DNA from: an uncultured Propionibacteriaceae bacterium
Lineage (GTDB): Bacteria; Actinomycetota; Actinomycetes; Propionibacteriales; Propionibacteriaceae
Reading direction: 5' to 3'
Assembly: GCA_945911015.1 (NCBI GenBank)
Contig: CAMDZW010000005.1
Span: 1 to 64,000, forward strand
Length of the DNA stretch: 64,000 nt
Shown: piece after piece, positions 7,758 through 15,651 of the stretch
Layout of the letters: each line of letters starts with the position of its first letter
Position numbering within the stretch: position 1 is the stretch's first letter
Notes under the pieces: model-generated
Database searches by the model: none
What the model was told of the DNA's origin: nothing
The model's input: only the letters and a program-made list of their open reading frames with translations
Translations under genes and position numbers: made by a program

Positions 7758-9101
7758 TCACGCTCCCGTGCGGAGCCAGCGATCACCCACCGCGCGCACC
7801 CCCAGCGTCACCAGCCTGGCCACCATGAACCCGGTGTAGGCGATCCACAGCCACACCAGTCCCGATGGGCCCATCCCGCCGGCGAAATGATGCACCGCCC
7901 AGGCCAGGAGGAGGTAGGTCCCGGTGGCGATCATCCCGGCCAGGGCCAGGTAGCGGGCATCGCCGGCCCCGATCAGGACACCGTCGAGGACGAAGACCGC
8001 CGCACTGACCGGGGTGACCACCGCGACCACCAGCAACACCCGGCCGAGCAACTCCTGCACGGCCGGGTCGGGGCTGAAGAAGCCGGCATACGCCGGATGG
8101 GTCAGCCAGACCAGGATGCCGAAAGCGACCCCGGCGACCACACCCCACCACAACATCCGTCTGGTCAGCAGGCGAGTGACGGTGACATTGCCGGCGCCGA
8201 GGTAGCGCCCGATGATGGCCTGGGCTGCGATCGCCACCGCGTCGAGCATCATCGCCAACATCATCCACAACGCATTGGTGATCTGGTGTGCTGCGATCGC
8301 GATGGTGCCGAAGCTGGTCGCCAGCACGGTCGTCGTGGTGACCGCGATCTGCAGGCTGAGCGTACGCAACACCAGCCAGCCACCCTGGCGCGCGTTCTCC
8401 AGCACCCCGGACCGAGTCGGCCGCAACGGTACGCCTTCGCGTCTGGCTTTCACCGTGACGATGGCGGCGAGCAGCAGCCCGCCGCTGATCTGGGCGATCG
8501 CCGACCCGATGCCCGCGCCTGCGATCCCGAGGCTGGTCCCGTGCACCAGGCTGATGGTGAGGATCGCGTTGGCGACATTGATCCCGATCGCCACCCACAG
8601 TGGCGTACGGGTGTCCTGCAACCCGCGCAGCACTCCGGTCGAGGCCAACATCATCAACAGGCCGAACAGTCCCAGCGCGGCAAACCGCAGATACCGTACG
8701 GATTCGGCGGCGACTTCCGGCCCCGACCCGTACAGGCTGACCAGGAACGGTGCGGCCAAGCTCATCCCGACCGCGAGCACGACGCCGAGCCCAGCCCCCA
8801 GCACGATGCCGTCCAGGCCACTGCGCAGTGCACGGTCACGATGTCCGGCCCCCAGCTGCCGCGCGACACTGGCGGTGGTCCCGTACGCGAGGAAGATGCA
8901 CAGCCCGACCGGGATGCCGAGCAGGTTGGCGGCGATCCCGAGCCCGGCCAGGGACACGGTCGACAGGTGTCCGACCACGGCGGCATCGACCATCACCATC
9001 GCCGGCTCGGCGACCAGCGTGGCAAAGGCTGGGATGGCCAGGGCCAGAACCTCGCGGGTCAGGCCGCGTGGGGCCGAGGCATCGGGCGACACAGTGGGCA
9101 C
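7758..9101 (-). CDS. MATE-family multidrug/metabolite efflux transporter (DinF-like)
   Basis: A 447-residue membrane protein with about twelve hydrophobic segments in two homologous halves. LAIPAFATLVAEPAMVMVDAAVVGHL opens the first half, the common opening of DinF-type MATE transporters. These use Na+ or H+ gradients to export cationic compounds. It starts at GTG 9101 with a weak ribosome site. It lies 17 bases upstream (minus sense) of the sulfatase gene, so the two may be cotranscribed. The substrate is unknown. Confidence 0.88.
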   Translation of the reverse strand: MPTVSPDASAPRGLTREVLALAIPAFATLVAEPAMVMVDAAVVGHLSTVSLAGLGIAANLLGIPVGLCIFLAYGTTASVARQLGAGHRDRALRSGLDGIVLGAGLGVVLAVGMSLAAPFLVSLYGSGPEVAAESVRYLRFAALGLFGLLMMLASTGVLRGLQDTRTPLWVAIGINVANAILTISLVHGTSLGIAGAGIGSAIAQISGGLLLAAIVTVKARREGVPLRPTRSGVLENARQGGWLVLRTLSLQIAVTTTTVLATSFGTIAIAAHQITNALWMMLAMMLDAVAIAAQAIIGRYLGAGNVTVTRLLTRRMLWWGVVAGVAFGILVWLTHPAYAGFFSPDPAVQELLGRVLLVVAVVTPVSAAVFVLDGVLIGAGDARYLALAGMIATGTYLLLAWAVHHFAGGMGPSGLVWLWIAYTGFMVARLVTLGVRAVGDRWLRTGA

Positions 9102-9160
9102 CGATCCATTGTCATGGTGCGCCCGGCCGGGCTGAGGGCAGTCCCGTCCCGCGGGCTCGT

Positions 9161-9982
9161 TCAGCGTCCCCGAACACGCATCGCGGCGTTGGCCAGCACC
9201 GGCAGCGACTCACGGGCTTGGGCGATGCGGTCGCGGTCGAGGTCCACCACCAGCAGCTGCGGGTCGGGTCCGGCCTCGGCGACGATCCGGCCGAGTGGGT
9301 CGACCACCATCGAGTGGCCCACGCCCAGGGGTGCGGTGCCACTGACCTCCACCTGGGGCACGGCCTGGTCGCAGGCGATCACCCAGCAGGTGGTGTCGAG
9401 TGCGCGAGCGGCGGCCAGGGTGCGCCACTGCTCGAGCTTTCCCTCGCCAGCCCCCCAGGAGGCCGAGACGAGCAACAGCTCAGCACCGGCGTCGGCGTAG
9501 CCGGTGAACAGCTCCCCGAAGCGCAGGTCATAGCAGATCGCCACGCCGGTCGCCCATCCGCCGAGGGTGAGCTGCAGGGGCTGTGAGCCAGGGCTGACGC
9601 TGTCGGACTCACGGTGTCCGAAGGCATCGAAGAGGTGGATCTTGTGGTAGCGGTGCTGGAAGGCACCGTCGGTGACCAGCAGTGTGTTGTGGACCCGCGA
9701 TCGCTCGACCGGCGAACCTGCGGCGGGGGCGGCCGTGGTGAACATCCCCACCGCAACGGTCATGTCGTGGCGTCGGGCGATGGCGGCGACCTCATTGGCC
9801 CACGGCCCTTCGGCGTCCTCGGCGGAGGCCGCTGGATCGGCATCGAACCAGGCCATGGTGGCCTCGGGGAAGACGACCAGATGGGACCCGGCCGCGGCGG
9901 CACGGGCAGTCCAGTCCTCGACCAGGGCGAGATTGGCCTGAGGGTCCGGCCCGCTGGTCAGCTGGGCGAGGGCAACACGCAT
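9161..9982 (-). CDS. Carbon-nitrogen hydrolase (nitrilase superfamily, Nit-like amidase)
   Basis: A 273-residue cytoplasmic hydrolase with the Glu-Lys-Cys triad of the superfamily: Glu40 in VVFPEA, Lys114 in YHKIHLFD and Cys150 in GVAICYDLRF. The length and the YDLRFGELF segment fit the Nit/omega-amidase group, which acts on small amides such as deaminated glutathione or alpha-keto amides. ATG at 9982 follows a GGAGG-like run (CCGGAGGTGACCC). It sits after crgA in the same direction. The exact substrate is open. Confidence 0.85.
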   Translation of the reverse strand: MRVALAQLTSGPDPQANLALVEDWTARAAAAGSHLVVFPEATMAWFDADPAASAEDAEGPWANEVAAIARRHDMTVAVGMFTTAAPAAGSPVERSRVHNTLLVTDGAFQHRYHKIHLFDAFGHRESDSVSPGSQPLQLTLGGWATGVAICYDLRFGELFTGYADAGAELLLVSASWGAGEGKLEQWRTLAAARALDTTCWVIACDQAVPQVEVSGTAPLGVGHSMVVDPLGRIVAEAGPDPQLLVVDLDRDRIAQARESLPVLANAAMRVRGR

Positions 9983-10000
9983 TGGGTCACCTCCGGTGCT

Positions 10001-10075
10001 GCGCGTCTACTTCCATCGCGCGGTCCCGCGCGTCTACTTCCATCGCGCGGTCCCGCGCGTCTACTTCCACTGCGT
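10001..10075. repeat. 27-bp tandem repeat (about 2.7 copies) containing the crgA stop codon
   Basis: Two identical 27-bp units (10001-10027, 10028-10054, each starting GCGCGTCTACTTCCATCGCG) are followed by a partial third that merges into the crgA 3' end. Read on the minus strand, each unit repeats TGGAAGTAG, the last two codons plus stop of crgA. It looks like a slippage duplication of the gene end into the crgA-nitrilase spacer. Confidence 0.9.
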
Positions 10076-10651
10076 TGCGACGATGAACGAGACGGCCATC
10101 AGGCCCATCCCGATCAGGATGTTCCAGTTGCCGAGCTGCATCATGAACGGAAGGACCGCCGACGCCTCGGGGTAGTAGGAGACGATGTAGTAGACGACCA
10201 GCCACAGTGCGCCGAGCACGAAGGCGGTGACGAAGGTCGGCGCCACCCAACGGCGGGCGGACGGCAGTCGCCGGGCTGCTGGCTGGGGGGTCTTCTTGGC
10301 GGCGACACCGCGACGTTCAGCGGTCGTACGGCGTCGGGTCGTGTCCCTGCTTGCCGGCTTCTTTGCGGGCTCCCTGTCGGCCTTGCTGGTCCTGTCGGCC
10401 TTGCTGGTCCTGTCGGCCTTCTCAGCTTTCTCGGCCTTGTCCGATTTGTCGCTCGACTTCTTGGCCTTCTTCTCCGCTTCGGCCTTCCGCTCGGCGAGTT
10501 CTGCCCGGCGTTCGGCGCGACGACGCTCAGCCGCAGTGGGTGTGGTGGCTTCGCGCTCGGCCTCGTTCTCGGCCTGGCGTTCGGCAGTCTTGCGCTTGGC
10601 TGCGACCCGCTTCTTCTGGTCGGCTGCCTTGCGTGTCCTGGACTGGGGCAC
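10061..10651 (-). CDS. crgA: Cell division protein CrgA with long charged N-terminus
   Basis: A 196-residue membrane protein of the divisome; CrgA recruits FtsZ/FtsI-linked factors in actinobacteria. The C-terminal 85 residues are classic CrgA: WVAPTFVTAFVLGALWLVVYYI and LGNWNILIGMGLMAVSFI form two membrane helices, ending TQWK. Residues 1-110 are an unusual Lys/Glu/Ala/Arg-rich tail with tandem KADRTS repeats; typical CrgA proteins are about 80-95 residues. GTG 10651 has AAGGAG upstream and is preferred over an in-frame ATG at 10696. It is divergent from a DUF881 gene, as in mycobacteria. Confidence 0.9.
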   Translation of the reverse strand: MPQSRTRKAADQKKRVAAKRKTAERQAENEAEREATTPTAAERRRAERRAELAERKAEAEKKAKKSSDKSDKAEKAEKADRTSKADRTSKADREPAKKPASRDTTRRRTTAERRGVAAKKTPQPAARRLPSARRWVAPTFVTAFVLGALWLVVYYIVSYYPEASAVLPFMMQLGNWNILIGMGLMAVSFIVATQWK

Positions 10652-10731
10652 TCGATTCTCCTTGCGTCTGATGGGTAGCGTAGTCAACGACAGCACTCGA
10701 TGAAACTTCTGACCATGGCATGAGGTACCAG

Positions 10732-11514
10732 ATGTCCGGACAGGATGCGGCCCGACGGGGTCCGCGCGCGCTGGTGCGGCGCCTGTTCCGGCCCGGCCGC
10801 AGGGGCCGTCGAGTGCCTCTGCGTAGCCGTCTGGTGACCGGTCTGGTGTGTCTGCTGGCCGGGCTGATGATCACCGGTAGTGCCCTGATGGCGCGTGGGG
10901 TCGACCTCCGGCCCGACCGCAACACCGATTTGGTCGATCTGTTGAATGCCGAGAAGAACCGCAACGGTGATCTCGCCGATGAGGTTGCTCGGATGAGGGC
11001 CGAGGTTGACCGGTTGACCTCGCAGCGGCAGCCGGGTGGGGGCAACGATGACCTCACGGAGTTGCAGCGACAGGGGGCGCTGGTCCCGGTGTCCGGTCCG
11101 GCGCTGACGATCACCCTGACCGATGCACCGCCTGACATCCACCCGCCCGGGGTCGGCGACGATGCCTTGGTGGTGCACCAGCAGGACATCCAGGCCGTGG
11201 TCAATGCACTGTGGTCCGGTGGCGCCGAAGCGATGACAATCCAGGGGCAACGGGTCATCTCCACGACCGGCATCAAGTGTGTCGGCAACACGGTCGTGCT
11301 GCACGGTGTCCCGTACGCTCCGCCCTATGTGATCACCGCCATCGGCGATCCCAACCGGCTGCTCGCCGCTCTCGACTCCGACACCAACATCCAGATCTAC
11401 AAGCAGTATGTGGCCGCCTACGGTCTGGGCTGGCGTCAGCAGCGTTCCGAACGGGTCGTGCTTCCGGCCTATGACGGGCTGATCGGACTGGACCACGCCA
11501 CGGTCCCCGGGTGA
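10732..11514 (+). CDS. DUF881 family membrane-anchored protein
   Basis: A 260-residue protein. A basic N-terminus and one membrane helix (LVTGLVCLLAGLMITGSALMA) are followed by a coiled-coil segment (NAEKNRNGDLADEVARMRAEVDRL) and the DUF881 domain with GAEAMTIQGQRVISTTGIKCVGNTV. Homologues sit beside crgA and the pknB cluster throughout actinobacteria, but their molecular job is unknown; a link to division or envelope assembly is inferred from context. Two starts are possible. ATG 10732 is chosen because GAGGT lies six bases upstream, while ATG 10720 lacks a ribosome site. Confidence 0.85.
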   Translation: MSGQDAARRGPRALVRRLFRPGRRGRRVPLRSRLVTGLVCLLAGLMITGSALMARGVDLRPDRNTDLVDLLNAEKNRNGDLADEVARMRAEVDRLTSQRQPGGGNDDLTELQRQGALVPVSGPALTITLTDAPPDIHPPGVGDDALVVHQQDIQAVVNALWSGGAEAMTIQGQRVISTTGIKCVGNTVVLHGVPYAPPYVITAIGDPNRLLAALDSDTNIQIYKQYVAAYGLGWRQQRSERVVLPAYDGLIGLDHATVPG

Positions 11515-11664
11515 GCCGACTTGTCACGGATCGCAATAAGTTCTATCGGATTCATCGCATTCCGTTGATCTGAGTGGAGATCGTCGCCGAACCCTGACAA
11601 GCTGGAGTTCGTCAATCCAGATCACTCACAAGAGCTGGTGTTCCAGGTGTTCCGACCTTAGAAA

Positions 11665-11685
11665 GTTGTGGCCAGTGGCCACGAC
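11665..11685. promoter_or_regulatory. Inverted repeat upstream of the fused ABC exporter
   Basis: GTTGTGGCC (11665-11673) and GGCCACGAC (11677-11685) form 9-base arms with one wobble and an AGT spacer. It lies 114 bases before the GTG start, within a 285-bp spacer that otherwise shows no gene. It could be a repressor operator or a leader hairpin. Confidence 0.35.
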
Positions 11686-11799
11686 CTTCACCCCTTCCCG
11701 ACCTTCGCCCACTCGCGGCGCCCCCTTTCCTGCGGCTCTGGTCGAGCCCGATTCCGGTGGTTTCCGGAACAGTTTTTTCTTCCCATCTTGGAGTTTCCT

Positions 11800-14700
11800 G
11801 TGTCCGCGTCCGTCTTCCGGACCCGCACGTCCCTGTCCACGTCCACTTTTGCCAGGCGGATCCGCACGGTCACCCGAGCGCGGGCTACCGCAGACTCGGG
11901 GCCCGCATCGAGCGGTCCCACCTGGCGGCGCCGGCTCCTGCCCGTGCTGGCCAGGCACCGCTGGCTGCTGGTCATCACCGCGGTGCTCGCCGCCACCCAT
12001 GCCGGCATCACCGCGCTGCTGCCCCTGATCCAGCAGAACATCGTCGACAACGCGATCATCGCCCACACCACACCGTTGATGCCCTGGTTGATCACGCTCG
12101 CAGTCGCTGCGATCACGGTCGGCTGCCTGTCGGCGCTGTGGCGCTACCTGTCGGCCACGGCTGCGCTGCGGGTCCAGCACGACATCCGCAACAAGATCTA
12201 CGACACCCTCCAGGGACTCGACGCTGCTGGGCACTCCCAGTTGCAGGGAGGTCAGATGATTTCTCGCGCCAGCTCGGACCTGCGGTTCGTGCAGGTGCTG
12301 ATCGGATTCGTCGCCGAGCTCGCCGCCACCTGTGTCGCGATCGTCGTCTCGCTGGTGGTCATGCTCCGGCTGTCGCCCGGACTGGCCGGCATCGTGATCG
12401 CGATCATCGTCGTGATCTTCCTTGTCACACAGAGAATGCGCAAGCGGGTCCGTGCCGCCGGCTGGGATGCGCAGCGGTCCGAGGCCGAGCTGATGACCGA
12501 GATCGAGGAGTCGGTCATGGGCGTGCGGGTGGTGCGTGCATTCGGCCAGGAGGGTCGCGAGACCCGGCGACTGCACCACGCCTTGGTCGACATGTTCCGG
12601 GCGCGGGTCCGCGCTGTCCGGCTGCGGGCCCCGTTCTTCGCCTCGATGATGGCCGGTCCGCAGATCGGTCAGGTCGTGATGCTCGGTCTCGGTGGCCTGA
12701 TGGTGATCAGCGGCCACCTGACCATCGGCGTCTTCCTTGCCTTTGTGAGCTACCTGGCCACTCTGGCCGGGCGCGCCCGCACGATCGGCAACATCCTCAC
12801 CAACTTGCCGCAGTGTCAGGCTGCGATTGACCGGATCGGCGAGATCCTCGACCTGCGCCCTGACCTCACCGACCCGGCCAAGCCGGTCACCCCCACCGAG
12901 ACTGGTGGCCGCATCGAGTTCGACCAGGTCAGCTTCGGCTATGTCGACGGTGAGGGCGAAAAGGTGTTGGGGAAGCTGTCGTTGACGGTGGAACCGGGCG
13001 AGACGGTCGCTCTGGTCGGCCCGTCAGGCTGTGGCAAGTCGACCGCCCTGCAGCTGATCCCGCGCTACTTCGACACTGACTCCGGTGTGGTCCGGGTCGA
13101 CGGTGTCGATGTTTCTCGCCAGTCGCTGTCGGCGCTGCGCGGCCGGGTCGGGATGGTCTTCGAGAACAGCTTCCTGTTCTCCGACACGGTGGGACGCAAC
13201 ATCGCGTACGGGCGCCCCGACGCCACCCAGGACGAGATCGAGAAGGCTGCGCGGGCCGCAATGGCGCACGACTTCATCATGGCCCTCGATGAGGGCTACG
13301 ACACCGTCATCGGTGAACAGGGCATGACCCTGTCGGGCGGTCAGAGGCAGCGTGTCGCGCTCGCCCGGGCCCTGCTGATCAACCCCCAGATCCTGCTCCT
13401 CGACGATGCGACCAGCTCGGTCGACACCGCTGTGGAGCATGAGATCCACGCCAACCTGGAGCCGTACCTGTCGACCAGCACCGCCATCATGGTGGCCTAC
13501 CGCGAGTCGACCGTACGGATGGCTGACCGCATCGTCGTGATGGACGCCGGGCGGGTCGTCGACACCGGCAGCCATGACGAGTTGTTTGCCCGCAGCGAGC
13601 TCTACCGGGATCTGTTCGGCGAGCTCGAATCCGACGAGATCGATCCGGCAGCCGAGCTGTTGCCGGCCGCTCGTCGTGGCGAGTTCACTGCCACCGCCAA
13701 GGTGTGGGACCCCGATCGGGTTCCGGCTCACATCGATGAACAGGTGCCGGCGCACCTGGCCGCCGACATCGCCGCACTGCCCGGCCACCGGGATCAGCCG
13801 GAGCTTGACCTGGTCGCCGAGGGCAACCGCAGCGAGCCGTTCAAGCTGTTGCGCTTCGTCAAGCCCTACTGGGCGGGTCTGCTGATTGGTCTGTTGCTGG
13901 TCGCTGCTGAAGCGATGCTCGGTCTGGTCAACCCGTTGATCATCCGTGAGGGTGTCGACGGCGGCATGCTCGACGGCCACCTGCCGATCCTCGGCCTCGC
14001 CTGTGCTGCGGCCGCGGTGACGGTGATCCTGCTCTTCTTCGTGCAGCGCGGATCCCTGCTGTGGACCCAGCGCACGACCGAGCGTTTGCTGGTCGCCCTG
14101 CGAGCCCGCGTGTACGGCCAGCTGCAGCGTCTGGGGGTTGACTTCTACGACCGCACCCAGGCCGGTCGGATCATGACCCGGATGACCTCCGACATCGACG
14201 CGATCTCCGAGCTCCTGCGGGTCGGTCTGATCAACCTGCTGACCGCATTGCTGACCTTCGCCGGCATGTCGGTCGTCGTGGTCGCGCTGGACCCACGACT
14301 GGCGCTGAGCCTGTTGGCGGTCATCCCGCCCGCGGCCGTCGCGACCGTCTGGTACCGCAAGCGTGCCGCGGTGGCCTATGACGAATCGCGCGAACGCACG
14401 TCGATGATCAACTCGAACCTCCAGGAATCGCTGACCGGGATGAAGGTCACCCACGCCTACCGGCGCGAGGCCCACAACCTGGGTCGCTTTGCCGATCTGG
14501 GGGAGCAGTTCATGTTCTGGTCGCGGCGCAGTGCCTTCGCCACCGGCACCTATGTCGGCATCATCGAGGTCCTCAGCATCGGTGCCACCGTCGCCGTACT
14601 CGGTCTCGGCGCTCGGTTCGTGGCTGCGGAGACGCTGGCCATCGGCACTTTGTTGGCCTTCCTGCTGTACCTCACCCAGGTCTTTGCGCCGGTCCAGCAG

Positions 14701-15525
14701 CTGGCCTCGGTCTTCGACGTCTACCAGCGAGCCCGTGCCGGCCTGGTCCGGGTCTCCGAGCTGTTGGCGGAGAAGTCCTCCACTCCGGTCGCCTCCGATG
14801 CTCGCCCGGTCGGTGAGATCGACGGCGAACTGCGTCTCGAAGGCGTCCGGCTGCGGTATGCCGGCACGTCATCGGACGCGCTGAAGAAGGTTGATCTGGT
14901 CATTCCGGCCGGACAGCGGGTCGCTTTCGTCGGACGGACCGGAGCCGGAAAGTCGACCACGGTCAAGCTGGTGTCGAGGTTCTACGATCCGACCGAGGGC
15001 AGGATCCTGGTCGACGGCGTCGCCCTCGACGAACTGGACCTGATCTCGTACCGTCGCCGCCTCGGCTACGTGCCACAGGAACCGCACCTGTTCACCCGGT
15101 CGGTCCGCGACAACATCGCGTACGGGCGCCCCGACGCCACCGATGCCGAGGTGGAGGCCGCAGCGCGGGCGGTGGGAGCGCACGAGTTCATCTCCCGCAT
15201 GCCCGGTGGCTACCACCACCGGATCACCGATCGTGGACGTTCCCTGTCGGCCGGTCAGCGCCAGCTGCTCTGCCTGGCCCGGGCACTGCTGGTGGACCCG
15301 GCCATCCTGATCCTGGACGAGGCAACCTCGAACCTGGATCTGGCCAGTGAGCGAAAGGTCAACCAGGCGATGCGGACAGCAGCCCTGGGGCGGACTACGC
15401 TGGTGGTCACCCACCGGCCACAGTCGCTCCAGTGGGTCGAGCGGGTGCTCGAGGTGTCGGCCGGCGAAATCATCGCCGACCGCTCCGCTGAGCGCCATCT
15501 GGCCCGGATCGCTGCCGCGGCCTGA
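11800..15525 (+). CDS. Fused ABC exporter (two half-transporters in one polypeptide)
   Basis: A 1241-residue TMD-NBD-TMD-NBD exporter of the type IV (multidrug) class, resembling mycobacterial Rv0194. NBD1 has Walker A GPSGCGKST (about 407), signature LSGGQRQRVALARA (about 511), Asp536 where the catalytic Glu normally sits, and Tyr567 where the switch His sits. NBD2 is intact in those positions (Glu1174, His1205) but has signature LSAGQ. So one ATP site is degenerate, as in heterodimeric exporters. The start is GTG 11800 with GGAG seven bases upstream; the frame is open earlier (ATG-less, from 11668) but that part reads as non-coding. The substrate is unknown. Confidence 0.88.
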   Translation: MSASVFRTRTSLSTSTFARRIRTVTRARATADSGPASSGPTWRRRLLPVLARHRWLLVITAVLAATHAGITALLPLIQQNIVDNAIIAHTTPLMPWLITLAVAAITVGCLSALWRYLSATAALRVQHDIRNKIYDTLQGLDAAGHSQLQGGQMISRASSDLRFVQVLIGFVAELAATCVAIVVSLVVMLRLSPGLAGIVIAIIVVIFLVTQRMRKRVRAAGWDAQRSEAELMTEIEESVMGVRVVRAFGQEGRETRRLHHALVDMFRARVRAVRLRAPFFASMMAGPQIGQVVMLGLGGLMVISGHLTIGVFLAFVSYLATLAGRARTIGNILTNLPQCQAAIDRIGEILDLRPDLTDPAKPVTPTETGGRIEFDQVSFGYVDGEGEKVLGKLSLTVEPGETVALVGPSGCGKSTALQLIPRYFDTDSGVVRVDGVDVSRQSLSALRGRVGMVFENSFLFSDTVGRNIAYGRPDATQDEIEKAARAAMAHDFIMALDEGYDTVIGEQGMTLSGGQRQRVALARALLINPQILLLDDATSSVDTAVEHEIHANLEPYLSTSTAIMVAYRESTVRMADRIVVMDAGRVVDTGSHDELFARSELYRDLFGELESDEIDPAAELLPAARRGEFTATAKVWDPDRVPAHIDEQVPAHLAADIAALPGHRDQPELDLVAEGNRSEPFKLLRFVKPYWAGLLIGLLLVAAEAMLGLVNPLIIREGVDGGMLDGHLPILGLACAAAAVTVILLFFVQRGSLLWTQRTTERLLVALRARVYGQLQRLGVDFYDRTQAGRIMTRMTSDIDAISELLRVGLINLLTALLTFAGMSVVVVALDPRLALSLLAVIPPAAVATVWYRKRAAVAYDESRERTSMINSNLQESLTGMKVTHAYRREAHNLGRFADLGEQFMFWSRRSAFATGTYVGIIEVLSIGATVAVLGLGARFVAAETLAIGTLLAFLLYLTQVFAPVQQLASVFDVYQRARAGLVRVSELLAEKSSTPVASDARPVGEIDGELRLEGVRLRYAGTSSDALKKVDLVIPAGQRVAFVGRTGAGKSTTVKLVSRFYDPTEGRILVDGVALDELDLISYRRRLGYVPQEPHLFTRSVRDNIAYGRPDATDAEVEAAARAVGAHEFISRMPGGYHHRITDRGRSLSAGQRQLLCLARALLVDPAILILDEATSNLDLASERKVNQAMRTAALGRTTLVVTHRPQSLQWVERVLEVSAGEIIADRSAERHLARIAAAA

Positions 15526-15533
15526 CCTGAGCT

Positions 15534-15569
15534 CCTCCTGGGGCCGTGCCCACCCACGGCCCCGGGAGG
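15534..15569. terminator. Bidirectional hairpin between the ABC exporter and hrpB
   Basis: CCTCCTGGGGCCGTG (15534-15548) pairs with CACGGCCCCGGGAGG (15555-15569) with one wobble, 15 bp in all, around loop CCCACC. It sits between two converging genes. No T-tract follows, so it is a structural stop rather than a textbook intrinsic terminator. Confidence 0.65.
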
Positions 15570-15587
15570 TCAGGGTCTGCGGCCCCC

Positions 15588-15651
15588 CTCGTGCCAATCA
15601 GCTCTCGTGCCAATCAGCTCTCGTGCCACTCAGCTCTCGTGCCGCTCAGCG
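15588..15651. repeat. 16-bp tandem repeat, four copies, covering the hrpB stop
   Basis: Four contiguous 16-bp units (CTCGTGCCAATCAGCT and variants) run 15588-15603, 15604-15619, 15620-15635 and 15636-15651. The first two are identical and the last two diverge by one to a few bases. The last unit contains the hrpB stop codon. Each unit carries a TGA on the minus strand, and because 16 is not a multiple of three the copies place stops in all three frames. Confidence 0.9.

Noticed and set aside
7887-9500. Long plus-strand open frame (537 codons) opposite the MATE and nitrilase genes
   Set aside because: It is Gln/His/Asp/Arg-rich with no domain and mirrors the high-GC codon pattern of the real minus-strand genes.
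11668-11799. N-terminal extension of the fused ABC exporter
   Set aside because: The stretch has no ribosome site, holds an inverted repeat and reads unlike a transporter start; GTG 11800 has GGAG at proper distance.
13024-14475. Long minus-strand open frame (483 codons) opposite the fused ABC exporter
   Set aside because: The plus-strand frame has all ABC motifs; the opposite frame has no domain and typical shadow composition.
15588-15651. Possible CRISPR array
   Set aside because: The 16-bp units are contiguous with no spacers and no cas genes nearby.
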